Assembly: GCF_900078685.2 (NCBI RefSeq)
Contig: NZ_LT546170.1
Location: forward strand, 1-44,330
DNA: 44,330 nt
Source of the DNA: Mycolicibacter icosiumassiliensis
GTDB taxonomy: Bacteria; Actinomycetota; Actinomycetes; Mycobacteriales; Mycobacteriaceae
Direction: 5' to 3'
Shown: positions 24,088-32,550 of the stretch, piece by piece
How the letters are laid out: each line of letters begins with the position of its first letter
How positions within the stretch are numbered: position 1 is the stretch's first letter
Made by a program: the position numbers and the translations under genes
Notes under the pieces: generated by a model
What the model saw: the letters and a program-made list of their open reading frames with translations, nothing else
Databases searched by the model: none
What the model was told of the DNA's origin: nothing

Positions 24088-25557
24088 TTAGTTCGCTGCT
24101 GTCGCAATAGCTTTGATTTCGAGGTACTCCTCGAATCCGGCGATGCCCATCTCGCGACCGTTGCCGGACTGCTTGTATCCGCCGAACGGCATATCCGCGG
24201 AGTACCAGACCCCGCCGTTGACGTTGACGGTGCCGGCCCGCAGTCGGGCCGCCACCCCCGCGGCCCGCTCGGCGTCGGCACCGTAGACGGTGGCGGACAA
24301 CCCGTAGGGCGAGTCGTTGGCGATGCGCACCGCGTCGTCGTCGCCGTCATGCGGGATCACGGTGAGCACGGGTCCGAAGATCTCCTCGCGGGCCACCCGC
24401 GCCTCGTTGGTCAGCCCGGCGATCACGGTGGGTTCGATGAAGAAGCCGGCGGGCTGGTCCGCCGGGCGACCGCCACCGCAGGCGAACCTGCCGCCCTCGG
24501 CGATCGCGAGATCCAGGTAGCTCTGCACCCGGTCGCGCTGGCGAGCCGAGATCACCGGGCCGCAGATGGTGCCGGGCTTGGAGGGGTCGCCGGGCTTGAT
24601 CGAGCCCATGGTGCCGGCCGCGATGGCGACCGCCTCGTCGTAGCGGGCCCGCGGGACCACCAGCCGGGTGGTGATCGCGCAGCCCTGCCCGGCGTGGATG
24701 CAGACCGAGAATCCCGCGACCGAGCAGGCGGCGGCCAGGTCGGCGTCGTCGAGCACCAGGAAGGCGGACTTGCCTCCCAGCTCCAGGAACACCTTCTTGA
24801 TGGTGGCGGCGGCGTCCGCCATCACGCTGCGGCCGGTGGCGGTCGAGCCGGTGAACGAAACCAAGTCCACCCGAGGATCTTGGGCAAGCATGGCGCCCAG
24901 CGCGTGGTCGGTCGAGGTGACGATGTTGACCACGCCCGGCGGAATGTCGGTGTTTTCGGCGATCAGCTCGCCGAGCACCGCGGCGACCCACGGAGTGTCG
25001 GGTGCCGGTTTGAGCACGACGGTGTTGCCGGCGGCCAGCGCCGGGCCCAGCTTGGCCAGGTTGATCTGGTGCGGGAAGTTCCACGGGGTGATGGCGCCGA
25101 CGACGCCGACCGCCTCCCGCACCACCGAGCGTCGAGTGGGGATGCCCATCGGCGAGGCCTGACCGAGATCCTGGGTCCACTCGTAGTTTTCGGCGGTGTC
25201 CGCGGCGAAACTGAGGTCGTTGATCGGCCCTTCCAATTGGGCACCGGCGGTCAGCATCCGGGGCGCGCCCACGTCGGCGATCGTCAGATCGCGAAGCTCC
25301 TCGACATGCTCGCGCATCGCGTCACGCAGTTGACGTACGCAGCGCACCCGCAGCTCGGTGTTGGTCGACCAGTCGGTCTCGTCGAATGCCCGCCGCGCCG
25401 CAGCGATGGCGCGGTCCATGTCGGCGGCGTCGGCATTGGCCGCCTCACCGAGCACCTCTTCGGTGGCCGGGTTGACGGTGGCGAAGCCGCCGGCTCCGCC
25501 CGAGGTCAGCTTGCCGTCGATAAGCAGCCGGCTCACGCCGTCAGCCAGTAGCGCCAT
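24088..25557 (-). CDS. aldA: Aldehyde dehydrogenase (NAD+), AldA (Rv0768-like)
   Basis: 489 residues, the length of M. tuberculosis AldA. The catalytic Glu lies in LELGGKSAF (about residue 259), the catalytic Cys in HAGQGCAITTR (about 293), and the cofactor segment FTGSTATGRSVM (about 235-246) is present. It oxidises aldehydes to acids; the physiological aldehyde is unknown, and oxidation of products of the neighbouring P450s and AdhB is a reasonable inference. ATG 25557 is preceded by GGGAG and begins MALLADGVSRLLIDG. It is the first gene of the five-gene minus-strand operon and is divergent from the TetR gene of the cyp51 operon. An operator-like sequence abuts its predicted -10 box. Confidence 0.93.
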   Translation of the reverse strand: MALLADGVSRLLIDGKLTSGGAGGFATVNPATEEVLGEAANADAADMDRAIAAARRAFDETDWSTNTELRVRCVRQLRDAMREHVEELRDLTIADVGAPRMLTAGAQLEGPINDLSFAADTAENYEWTQDLGQASPMGIPTRRSVVREAVGVVGAITPWNFPHQINLAKLGPALAAGNTVVLKPAPDTPWVAAVLGELIAENTDIPPGVVNIVTSTDHALGAMLAQDPRVDLVSFTGSTATGRSVMADAAATIKKVFLELGGKSAFLVLDDADLAAACSVAGFSVCIHAGQGCAITTRLVVPRARYDEAVAIAAGTMGSIKPGDPSKPGTICGPVISARQRDRVQSYLDLAIAEGGRFACGGGRPADQPAGFFIEPTVIAGLTNEARVAREEIFGPVLTVIPHDGDDDAVRIANDSPYGLSATVYGADAERAAGVAARLRAGTVNVNGGVWYSADMPFGGYKQSGNGREMGIAGFEEYLEIKAIATAAN

Positions 25558-25606
25558 CTTCTCACTCCCGCAGCTTGGTCGCAGTCCCCCGTGAAGAAAC
25601 ACTGCG

Positions 25607-25623
25607 AAAATAGACACATGTCC
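25607..25623 (-). promoter_or_regulatory. aldA -10 box and operator-like half of the divergent region
   Basis: On the minus strand TATTTT (25612-25607) is a plausible -10 box for aldA. Directly upstream of it, GACACATGTCC (plus strand 25613-25623) matches the core of the tetR operator (GACACGTGTCC) in 10 of 11 positions. A regulator bound here would occupy the -35/-10 spacer of the aldA promoter. The -35 is weak by eye. Confidence 0.5.
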
Positions 25624-25704
25624 GTTATCGCCGGCTCGAACCCTAGACCCAGAGTTGGCGCCCCCGCAACCCTCGCCGCCTGAAACCCTTATTTCCCAGG
25701 GGAC

Positions 25705-25734
25705 TTGCCTAACAAATCCACCTTCAGCTACGTT
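25705..25734 (+). promoter_or_regulatory. Predicted leaderless promoter of the cyp51 operon
   Basis: TTGCCT (25705-25710), an 18-base spacer and TACGTT (25729-25734). The -10 box ends seven bases before GTG 25741, so the transcript should begin at the start codon of the TetR gene. This supports GTG 25741 as the true start over TTG 25705, which would itself be inside the -35 box. Confidence 0.55.
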
Positions 25735-25747
25735 GGACACGTGTCCA
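25734..25747. promoter_or_regulatory. Palindromic operator over the tetR start (cyp51 operon)
   Basis: TGGACACGTGTCCA is a perfect 14-base palindrome. The flanking CG on each side gives 20 bases (25731-25750) with a single mismatched pair. It overlaps the last base of the -10 box, the inferred transcription start and the GTG start codon (25741-25743), an arrangement suited to autorepression. The related site at 25613-25623 lies in front of aldA. Confidence 0.75.
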
Positions 25748-26379
25748 GCGAATCGGTGGCGGCAGTCACACCAACGAACGCTGCCGTGGTCGAGCCGGCA
25801 ACTCCCGCAGCCACGCCTGCAACCCGGAACCGGCGCCAGGAGGAGACCTTCCGCAAGGTGCTACGCGCCGGCGTGGAGATGCTGCGGGAGAAGTCCTACG
25901 CGGACCTGACCGTGCGCGCGGTCGCTGCGCGCGCCAAGGTCGCCCCGGCCACCGCCTACACCTACTTCTCCTCCAAGAACCATCTGATCGCCGAGGTGTA
26001 TCTGGACTTGGTTCGCCAGGTCCCGTACTTCACCGACGTCAACGAACCGATGCCGAGTCGGGTCAACCAGGCGCTGCGGCACCTGGCACTGGTGGTGGCC
26101 GACGAACCCGAGGTCGCGGCGGCCTGCACGGCGGCGCTGCTCAGCGGCAACAGCGACCCAGCGGTGCGCACGGTGCGCGATCGGATCGGCGCGGAGATCC
26201 ACCGCCGTATCGTCTCGGCGTTCGGCCCGGACGCGGACGCCCAGAAGGTCTCTGCGCTGGAGATGACCTTTTTCGGCGCGCTGGTCAACGCCGGCAGCGG
26301 CGCCTTCACCTACCACCAGATCACTGATCGGCTGGCCTACGTCGTCAGCCTGATCCTCGAATCAGGAGCACCACGATGA
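25741..26379 (+). CDS. TetR family regulator of the cyp51 operon (Rv0767c-like)
   Basis: 212 residues, first gene of the operon. After a low-complexity Ala/Pro/Thr N-terminus (about 1-30) comes the DNA-binding domain NRRQEETFRKVLRAGVEMLREKSYADLTVRAVAARAKVAPATAYTYFSSKNHLIAEVY (about 30-88), with the recognition helix at PATAYTYF. The remaining residues form a ligand domain with GALVNAGSGAFTYHQI. GTG 25741 was chosen because it is the inferred transcription start and gives nearly the length I remember for Rv0767c. The stop overlaps the cyp123 start as ATGA. It probably senses a sterol or lipid-like ligand and controls both its own operon and aldA (inference from the two operators). Confidence 0.85.
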   Translation: MSSESVAAVTPTNAAVVEPATPAATPATRNRRQEETFRKVLRAGVEMLREKSYADLTVRAVAARAKVAPATAYTYFSSKNHLIAEVYLDLVRQVPYFTDVNEPMPSRVNQALRHLALVVADEPEVAAACTAALLSGNSDPAVRTVRDRIGAEIHRRIVSAFGPDADAQKVSALEMTFFGALVNAGSGAFTYHQITDRLAYVVSLILESGAPR

Positions 26380-27611
26380 GCCTGCAGACCGTAACTTCCG
26401 AGACTTCCAACCCACCCGTCCTCAACCCGTACGACTACGACTTCCACGAGGACCCGTTCCCGTACTTCCGGCGGCTCCGCGACGAGGCACCGGTCTATCG
26501 CAACGAGGAGCTCAATTTCTGGGCGATCTCGCGCCATCAGGATGTGCTGCACGGGTTCCGCAACAGTGAAGCGCTGTCCAACCGGGACGGGGTTTCTCTG
26601 GACCCGGTCTCCCGCGGCCCCCATGCCCAACTGGTGATGTCGTTTTTGGCGATGGACGATCCGCAGCATCTGCGGCTTCGCACCCTGGTGTCCAAGGGCT
26701 TCACCCCGCGCCGGATCCGCGAGCTCGAACCGCAGGTGATTCGGCTGGCGCGCCAACACCTCGACAGCGCGATCCAGCCCGGCTCCGACGGCACCTGCTC
26801 GTTCGACTTCATCAATGACTTCGCCGGCAAGCTGCCGATGGACGTCATCTCCGAGCTGATGGGCGTGCCGGAAGCCGACCGGGCCCGGATCCGAGAGCTC
26901 GCCGACGGGGTGCTGCACCGCGAAGACGGGGTGACCGATGTCCCGCAGTCGGCGATCCAGGCCTCGATGGACCTGATGACCTACTACAACGCGATGATCG
27001 CCGACTTCAAAAAGAATCCCGCCGACAACTTGACCTCAGCGCTGCTGGAGACCGAGGTCGACGGCGACCGGCTCGGCGACCAAGAGATCCTGGCGTTCTT
27101 GTTCTTGATGGTGATCGCCGGCAATGAGACCACCACCAAGCTGCTCGGCAGCTCCGTCTACTGGGGCCACCGCAACCGCGACCAGCTGACGTCGGTATTC
27201 GCCGACCGCTCCCGGATTCCGTTGTGGGTCGAGGAGACGCTGCGCTACGACACACCCAGCCAGATCCTGGCGCGCACCGTCGCACAGGACTACACGCTGC
27301 ACGGCACCACCATTCCGGCCGACTCGGTGGTACTGCTACTGCCGGGTTCGGGAAACCGTGACGAACGGGTCTTCGACGATCCCGACGCCTTCCGGATCGG
27401 ACGCGATATCGGCTCCAAGCTGCTCAGTTTCGGCAGCGGCGCCCACTTCTGCCTCGGCGCACACCTGGCCCGGATGGAGGCACGGGTGGCGCTCGACGAA
27501 CTTTTCAGCCGAATCAGCGACTACCAGGTCGACGAGGCCAGGGCCGTGCGGGTGCATTCATCCAACGTGCGCGGCTTCGCCGACCTCCCGATCACCGTCA
27601 AGGAGGCATAA
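26376..27611 (+). CDS. cyp123: Cytochrome P450 CYP123
   Basis: 411 residues. The I-helix is LFLMVIAGNETTTKLLG, the K-helix ExxR is EETLRYDTP and the haem loop is FGSGAHFCLGAHLARMEA with the proximal Cys. The N-terminus VLNPYDYDFHEDPFPYFRRLRDEAPVY is characteristic of soluble bacterial P450s. The ATG overlaps the tetR stop by four bases, so it is translated in the same transcript. Position next to cyp51 (Rv0766c in M. tuberculosis, from memory) identifies it as CYP123; its natural substrate has not been established as far as I know. The ferredoxin two genes after cyp51 could serve it as electron donor. Confidence 0.92.
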   Translation: MSLQTVTSETSNPPVLNPYDYDFHEDPFPYFRRLRDEAPVYRNEELNFWAISRHQDVLHGFRNSEALSNRDGVSLDPVSRGPHAQLVMSFLAMDDPQHLRLRTLVSKGFTPRRIRELEPQVIRLARQHLDSAIQPGSDGTCSFDFINDFAGKLPMDVISELMGVPEADRARIRELADGVLHREDGVTDVPQSAIQASMDLMTYYNAMIADFKKNPADNLTSALLETEVDGDRLGDQEILAFLFLMVIAGNETTTKLLGSSVYWGHRNRDQLTSVFADRSRIPLWVEETLRYDTPSQILARTVAQDYTLHGTTIPADSVVLLLPGSGNRDERVFDDPDAFRIGRDIGSKLLSFGSGAHFCLGAHLARMEARVALDELFSRISDYQVDEARAVRVHSSNVRGFADLPITVKEA

Positions 27612-28439
27612 ATGCCACGTTTCGACCCACCCCCGGCCCGACGGCCTGCCATCGTGACGGGCGCATCCTCGGGTATCGGCGCCGCCACCGCAGAAGAGTT
27701 GGCGCGCCGCGGATTCCCGGTCGCACTCGGCGCTCGACGCACCGACAGACTCACCGAGCTGGTCGACAAGATCCGGGGCAATGGCGGCGAGGCAGTCGCG
27801 TTCAGCCTCGACGTTACCGACGCCGACTCCGTCAAGTCCTTTGTGGCGCAAAGTATCGACGCGCTGGGCGAGATCGAGTTGCTGGTCTCCGGGGCGGGCG
27901 ACATGTTCCCCGGCCGCATTCACGAGCTGCCCACCGAGGCGTTCAACGACCAGATCCAGGTGCACCTGATCGGCGCCAACCGGTTGGCCACCGCGGTGCT
28001 GCCGGACATGGTCGCCCGCCAGCGCGGTGACGTGATCTTCGTCGGCTCCGATGTGGCGTTGCAACAACGTCCGCACATGGGTGCCTACGGCGCGGCCAAA
28101 GCCGCGCTGGTCGCGATGGTGCACAACCTGCGAATGGAGTTGGAGGGCACCGGAGTACGTGCCTCGATCGTCCACCCCGGCCCGACCCTGACCGAGATGG
28201 GCTGGAAGCTGTCGGCGGAGCAGGTGGGGCCGATGCTGGAGGACTGGGCCAAATGGGGCCAGGCTCGACACAGCTACTTCCTTCGCCCGCAAGACCTGGC
28301 CCGAGCCATCGCGTTCGTCGCGGAGACGCCGCGCGGCGCACACATCGTCGACATGGAGGTGCAGCCCGAGGCCCCGCTGCGCGACACCGCCTCCGATCGC
28401 CAGCACCTGCAACTGGGTGAGGAAGGAATGCCGTCATGA
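27612..28439 (+). CDS. SDR family oxidoreductase (Rv0765c-like)
   Basis: 275 residues, the length remembered for Rv0765c. The cofactor loop TGASSGIGAATAEEL lies at about 16-30, Arg after the second strand (GARRTDRL) suggests NADP(H), and the catalytic region has FVGSDVAL with the catalytic pair YGAAK. In place of the common NNAG it has SGAG. AGGAGG (27601-27606) lies five bases before the ATG. The stop overlaps the cyp51 ATG by four bases. In this operon it could be a hydroxysteroid or sterol-ketone oxidoreductase, but this is inferred from context. Confidence 0.88.
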   Translation: MPRFDPPPARRPAIVTGASSGIGAATAEELARRGFPVALGARRTDRLTELVDKIRGNGGEAVAFSLDVTDADSVKSFVAQSIDALGEIELLVSGAGDMFPGRIHELPTEAFNDQIQVHLIGANRLATAVLPDMVARQRGDVIFVGSDVALQQRPHMGAYGAAKAALVAMVHNLRMELEGTGVRASIVHPGPTLTEMGWKLSAEQVGPMLEDWAKWGQARHSYFLRPQDLARAIAFVAETPRGAHIVDMEVQPEAPLRDTASDRQHLQLGEEGMPS

Positions 28440-29791
28440 CCGTCAGTACTGGGGTTCCCCGCGTCTCCGGGGGCCAGGACGAGCACGGCCACCTCGAAGA
28501 ATTCCGCACCGATCCGATCGCGTTGATGCAGCGTGTGCGCGACGAATGCGGTGACGTCGGCTGGTTCGACCTGGCCGGCCGCAAGGTGGTGCTGCTGACT
28601 GGCGCCGAAGCCAACGAATTCTTCTTCCGTTCCACCGACGACGAACTCGACCAAGCCGCCGCCTATCCGTTCATGACTCCGATCTTCGGCAACGGCGTGG
28701 TGTTCGACGCTCCGCCGGAGCGGCGCGCGGAGATGTTGCATAACACCGCACTTCGCGGCGAGCACATGAAGCGGCACGCCAGCACCATCGAGCATGAAGT
28801 GCGCCAGATGATCGAAAATTGGGGTGAAAGCGGAGAAATTGATCTACTGGAGTTCTTCGCCGAGCTGACCATCTACACCTCGACGGCGTGCCTGATCGGG
28901 CGGAAGTTTCGCGAAGAACTCGACGGCCGGTTCGCCCAGCTGTACTACGAACTGGAGAACGGCACCGACCCGCTGTGCTACGTCGACCCGTACCTGCCGA
29001 TCGAGAGCTTCCGACGCCGTGACGAGGCCCGCGTCAAGTTGGTCGAACTGGTACAGGGCATCATGAACGGCCGGCTGGCCAACCCGGAGTCGGACAAGAA
29101 GCGCCGGGACATGATCGACGTCATGGTGTCGATCCCGGACGAGAGCGGCAACCCGCGGTTTTCCGCCGACGAGATCACCGGAATCATCATCTCGATGATG
29201 TTCGCCGGGCATCACACCAGTTCGGGAACCAGCGCGTGGACGCTGATCGAGATGCTGCGCCACCCGGAGGCCCACGCGGCGGTGATCGCCGAGCTCGACG
29301 AGCTGTACGCAGATGGTGGCGAGGTGAGTTTCCATGCGCTACGCCAGATCCCAAACCTGGAGAACGTGCTCAAGGAGACCCTGCGCATGCATCCGCCGCT
29401 GATCATCTTGATGCGAGTGGCCAAGGGTGAATTCGAGGTCTGCGGCTACCCGATCCATGAAGGCGACATGGTGGCGGCTTCCCCAGCGGTCTCCAACCGA
29501 ATTCCGGAGAACTTCCCCGACCCCAACGACTTCGTACCGGAACGCTACAACGAACCGCGCGAGGAGGACGTCATCCACCGCTGGACGTGGATCCCGTTCG
29601 GGGCCGGCCGGCACCGCTGCGTCGGGGCGGCGTTCGCCACCATGCAGATCAAGGCGATCTTCTCGGTTCTGCTGCGCGAGTATGAGTTCGAGATGTCGCA
29701 GCCTCCGGAGAGCTACCGCAACGACCATTCCAAGATGGTGGTGCAACTGGCTCGCCCCGCCAAGGTGCGCTACCGCCGGCGCAACAAGTAG
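28436..29791 (+). CDS. cyp51: Sterol 14-alpha-demethylase CYP51
   Basis: 451 residues, identical in length to M. tuberculosis CYP51B1. The B-C region has the CYP51 signature YPFMTPIFGNGVVFD (about residues 76-90). The I-helix is MMFAGHHTSSGTSAW, with the GHHTSS motif specific to the family. ExxR is KETLRMHPPL, and the haem loop is FGAGRHRCVGAAFATMQIK. It removes the 14-alpha methyl group of sterols in three oxidations, though the role in mycobacteria without de novo sterol synthesis is unsettled. It overlaps the SDR gene (ATGA), and its ferredoxin follows 19 bases after its stop. Confidence 0.97.
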   Translation: MTVSTGVPRVSGGQDEHGHLEEFRTDPIALMQRVRDECGDVGWFDLAGRKVVLLTGAEANEFFFRSTDDELDQAAAYPFMTPIFGNGVVFDAPPERRAEMLHNTALRGEHMKRHASTIEHEVRQMIENWGESGEIDLLEFFAELTIYTSTACLIGRKFREELDGRFAQLYYELENGTDPLCYVDPYLPIESFRRRDEARVKLVELVQGIMNGRLANPESDKKRRDMIDVMVSIPDESGNPRFSADEITGIIISMMFAGHHTSSGTSAWTLIEMLRHPEAHAAVIAELDELYADGGEVSFHALRQIPNLENVLKETLRMHPPLIILMRVAKGEFEVCGYPIHEGDMVAASPAVSNRIPENFPDPNDFVPERYNEPREEDVIHRWTWIPFGAGRHRCVGAAFATMQIKAIFSVLLREYEFEMSQPPESYRNDHSKMVVQLARPAKVRYRRRNK

Positions 29792-29810
29792 AGGTCAAAG
29801 GAGCGCTGAA

Positions 29811-30020
29811 ATGGGTAGCTACACAGTGAAGGTGGACCCGGACTTGTGCCAGGGCCACGCCATGTGCGAGCTGGAGGCGCCCGACTACTTCCAGGTGCCC
29901 AAGCACGGCAAGGTCGAGATACTCGATTCCGAACCACCCGACTCCGACCGCCGCCAGATCCAGGCAGCCGTACGGTCCTGCCCCACCCGAGCGTTGTCCA
30001 TTGAAGAGAAACAGGATTGA
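29811..30020 (+). CDS. [3Fe-4S]-type ferredoxin partner of CYP51 (Rv0763c-like)
   Basis: 69 residues. The cluster motif is CQGHAMC (CxxHxxC) near residues 13-19, with the third Cys in SCPTRAL near residue 57. His replaces the usual second Cys, a known feature of mycobacterial P450 ferredoxins. The protein is acidic, as expected for a donor docking to P450s. ATG 29811 has AAAGGAG upstream. It is the likely electron carrier for CYP51 and perhaps for the CYP123 and CYP125-like enzymes of the same operon. No ferredoxin reductase is encoded in the window. Confidence 0.93.
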   Translation: MGSYTVKVDPDLCQGHAMCELEAPDYFQVPKHGKVEILDSEPPDSDRRQIQAAVRSCPTRALSIEEKQD

Positions 30021-30022
30021 AC

Positions 30023-30577
30023 ATGCCCTCTTTTTCCCGCGAACAGCTCGATGACTGGGTCGAGCGCTGGCTGCAGGCCAATCGCGACGCCGAGGCGGCC
30101 GGCGACTGGCGGCCCCTGGCCGACTTCTACGCCGATGACGCCACCTACGGCTGGAATATCGGCCCGAAAGAGGACGTCATGTGCGTCGGGATCGACGAGA
30201 TCCGCTACATCGCACTGGGTCTGGAGATGGAGGGGCTGGACAACTGGCAGTACCCCTATCAGCGGGTGCTCATCGACGACAAGCAGGGCGAGATCGTCGG
30301 ATTCTGGAAGCAGGTTGCCACCGACGCCGACGGCGCCGAGTCGGAGATCTACGGAATCGGAGGCAGCTGGTTTCGGCTCACCGAAAAAGACGGGCGGCCG
30401 CTCATCGAATGGCAGCGCGACTTCTTCGACTTCGGTCACGTCCAGAAGCTCTACCTGGATCTGATGACCGCCGGCAAGCTCTCGCCCGGAATGCAGAAGC
30501 GCATCGAGCGCAGCCTGGCGGGCGAGAAGCTCCCCGGCTACTACCCGCTGGGCACATCTCCGGTTCCACTCTGGTAG
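30023..30577 (+). CDS. NTF2/SnoaL-like protein (Rv0762c-like)
   Basis: 184 residues. The first half (WVERWLQANRDAEAAGDWRPLADFYADDATYGWNIGP) is the helix-helix-strand entry of the NTF2/SnoaL fold, which includes ketosteroid isomerase and many non-enzymatic binding proteins. The later strands (EIVGFWKQVAT, EIYGIGGSWFRL, PLIEWQRDFFDFG) complete the cone. A C-terminal helix-rich tail follows (about 145-184). No catalytic residues can be assigned with confidence. It starts two bases after the ferredoxin stop. In this context a role in binding or isomerising a sterol-like molecule is possible, but unproven. Confidence 0.75.
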   Translation: MPSFSREQLDDWVERWLQANRDAEAAGDWRPLADFYADDATYGWNIGPKEDVMCVGIDEIRYIALGLEMEGLDNWQYPYQRVLIDDKQGEIVGFWKQVATDADGAESEIYGIGGSWFRLTEKDGRPLIEWQRDFFDFGHVQKLYLDLMTAGKLSPGMQKRIERSLAGEKLPGYYPLGTSPVPLW

Positions 30578-30603
30578 AACACAACTCACCTCCAGGAGAA
30601 CTC

Positions 30604-31686
30604 GTGGCCATACGCGTCGCCCTGATCGGCACCGGCAATGCCGGGCGCATCGCCCTGCGCGGGCTGATCACCAATCCCGCCTACGAGCTCACCGGAGTGT
30701 GGGTCTCGACAGCAGCCAAGGTGGGCACCGATGCCGGCGAGCTCGCCGGTCTGGACGTCCACACCGGCATTCCCGCCACCGACGACTTCGAGGCGATCGT
30801 CGGCGCCAAGCCCGAGGCAGCGGTCTACTGCGCGATGGGCGACACCCGGCTACCCGACGCGCTCAAGGACGTCTGCCGGCTGCTGGCCGCCGGCATCAAC
30901 GTCATCGGAACCGCCCCGGGGGTGCTGCAATACCCCTGGGGCGTCATCCCGGACAAGTTCATCGCTCCCATCGAAGACGCGGCCCGACAAGGCAATTCGA
31001 GTGTCTACGTCAACGGCGTCGATCCCGGATTCATCACCGATCTGGTGCCGCTGGCTTTCGCCAGCACGTGCCAGAACATTGAGCAGATCCGTTGCCTGGA
31101 GATCGCCGACTACGCGACCTACGATGGCGCCGAGGTCATGTTCGATGTGATGGGCTTCGGCAATTCGCTCGACAACGTGCCAATGCTGCTGCAGCCCGGC
31201 ATTTTGAGCATCGCGTGGGGCGCGACAATCCGCGAGCTGGCCGCCGGATTGGGGGTGACCTTGGACGCCATCACCGACGCCAGCGAACGCGAACCCGCGC
31301 CGGAGGCCTTCGATATCGCCGCCGGGCATATTCCCCAAGGCGGTGTCGCCGCACTCAAGTTCGAGATCAGTGGCATCGTCGACGGCAAGCCGCTGATCGT
31401 GGTCGAGCACGTCACCCGGCTGCGCAGCGACCTGCGGCCGGACTGGGCGCAGCCGGCACAGCCGGGCGGCTCCTATCGGGTGGAGATCACCGGCGAACCG
31501 TCCTATGCCGTCGATATCTGCCCGACCAGCCGGCACGGCGACCACAACTACTCCGCGATCGCCGTCGGTGTCGGCCGGGTGGTCAACGCGATTCCCGCAG
31601 TGGTCGCGGCACCGGCCGGGATCGTCACCACCCTCGACCTGCCGTTGGTCGGCGCACCTGCCGTCATCGCGACAAGCAGCAACTGA
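30604..31686 (+). CDS. DapB-like / amine-dehydrogenase-like NAD(P)-dependent oxidoreductase
   Basis: 360 residues. The N-terminal Rossmann motif is VALIGTGNAGRIALRGLI. The family resembles dihydrodipicolinate reductase and the 2,4-diaminopentanoate/NAD(P)H-dependent amine dehydrogenases of actinobacteria. Other conserved-looking stretches are NVIGTAPGVLQYPWG, VNGVDPGFITDLVPLAF and the C-terminal ICPTSRHGDHNYSAIAVGVGRVVNAIP. GTG 30604 has AGGAG five bases upstream. No direct counterpart is remembered in the M. tuberculosis cyp51 locus, so the gene appears to be an addition. In actinobacteria such genes often travel with P450 and steroid or terpenoid catabolic clusters; the substrate is unknown. 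Confidence 0.78.
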   Translation: MAIRVALIGTGNAGRIALRGLITNPAYELTGVWVSTAAKVGTDAGELAGLDVHTGIPATDDFEAIVGAKPEAAVYCAMGDTRLPDALKDVCRLLAAGINVIGTAPGVLQYPWGVIPDKFIAPIEDAARQGNSSVYVNGVDPGFITDLVPLAFASTCQNIEQIRCLEIADYATYDGAEVMFDVMGFGNSLDNVPMLLQPGILSIAWGATIRELAAGLGVTLDAITDASEREPAPEAFDIAAGHIPQGGVAALKFEISGIVDGKPLIVVEHVTRLRSDLRPDWAQPAQPGGSYRVEITGEPSYAVDICPTSRHGDHNYSAIAVGVGRVVNAIPAVVAAPAGIVTTLDLPLVGAPAVIATSSN

Positions 31687-31732
31687 GACACCGAAGACAA
31701 CCACCACCACTGGACTGAAAGGCGGAATGCAC

Positions 31733-32473
31733 ATGGGACGGGTAGACGGCAAGGTAGCGCTGATCAGCGGAGGCGCACGCGGCATGGGCGCGGCCGATGC
31801 CCGGATGCTGGTCGACGAGGGCGCCAAAGTGGTCATCGGCGACCTGCTGGATGACGAAGGCGCAGCGCTCGCGGCAGAACTGGGTGACTCGGCGCGGTAT
31901 GTGCATCTCGATGTCCGCGCCCCCGAGCAGTGGACTGCCGCGGTGACGGTCGCGGTCGAGACGTTCGGGAAGCTGAACGTGCTGGTCAATAACGCCGGGA
32001 CCGTCGCGCTGGGGCCGCTGCGCAAGTTCGATCTGGACCAGTGGCACAACGTCATTGACGTCAACCTCAACGGCACGTTCCTGGGCATGCGCGCGTCCAT
32101 CGATTCGATGATCGCCGCCGGCGGCGGGTCGATCATCAATGTGTCCTCGATCGAGGGTCTGCGCGGGGCACCGATGGTGCATCCCTATGTGGCCTCGAAA
32201 TGGGCGGTGCGCGGCCTGACCAAATCCGCGGCTCTCGAATTGGCCCGCCACAACATTCGGGTCAACTCGCTGCACCCCGGTTTCATCCGCACCCCGATGA
32301 CCGAGCATCTGCCCGAGGACATGGTGACGATCCCACTGGGTCGGCCCGGCACCTCCGACGAAGTCGCCACCTTCGTGCTGTTCTTGGCCAGCGACGAGTC
32401 CTCCTATGCCACGGGTTCGGAGTTCGTCATGGACGGCGGTCTGGTCACCGATGTTCCGCACAAAAATGGTTGA
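31733..32473 (+). CDS. SDR similar to 3-alpha,20-beta-hydroxysteroid dehydrogenase (FabG3-type)
   Basis: 246 residues. The sequence follows mycobacterial FabG3 (Rv2002) closely by eye: GKVALISGGARGMGAADARML, RYVHLDVRAPEQWTAAV, VLVNNAGTVALG, SIINVSSIEGLRG with catalytic Ser, YVASK catalytic pair, and RVNSLHPGFIRTPMT. Rv2002 is described as a 20-beta-hydroxysteroid dehydrogenase, so a steroid alcohol/ketone is the best guess. Two ATGs are possible, 31733 and 31727; AAAGG (31718-31722) suits either (spacing 10 or 4). Asp after the second strand (VVIGDLLD) favours NAD(H). It follows the DapB-like gene and precedes the CYP125-like gene in the operon. Confidence 0.85.
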   Translation: MGRVDGKVALISGGARGMGAADARMLVDEGAKVVIGDLLDDEGAALAAELGDSARYVHLDVRAPEQWTAAVTVAVETFGKLNVLVNNAGTVALGPLRKFDLDQWHNVIDVNLNGTFLGMRASIDSMIAAGGGSIINVSSIEGLRGAPMVHPYVASKWAVRGLTKSAALELARHNIRVNSLHPGFIRTPMTEHLPEDMVTIPLGRPGTSDEVATFVLFLASDESSYATGSEFVMDGGLVTDVPHKNG

Positions 32474-32550
32474 CACCCGGTCATACACCTAGCCATCATG
32501 TGTATGCCCGAGCAAGGTTCATGCTCCCGTGACAACCAAAGGTGCTCGTC

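Noticed and set aside
24082..25551. 489-codon plus-strand open frame opposite aldA
   Set aside because: Exact antisense shadow of the aldehyde dehydrogenase with no recognisable domain and a biased composition.
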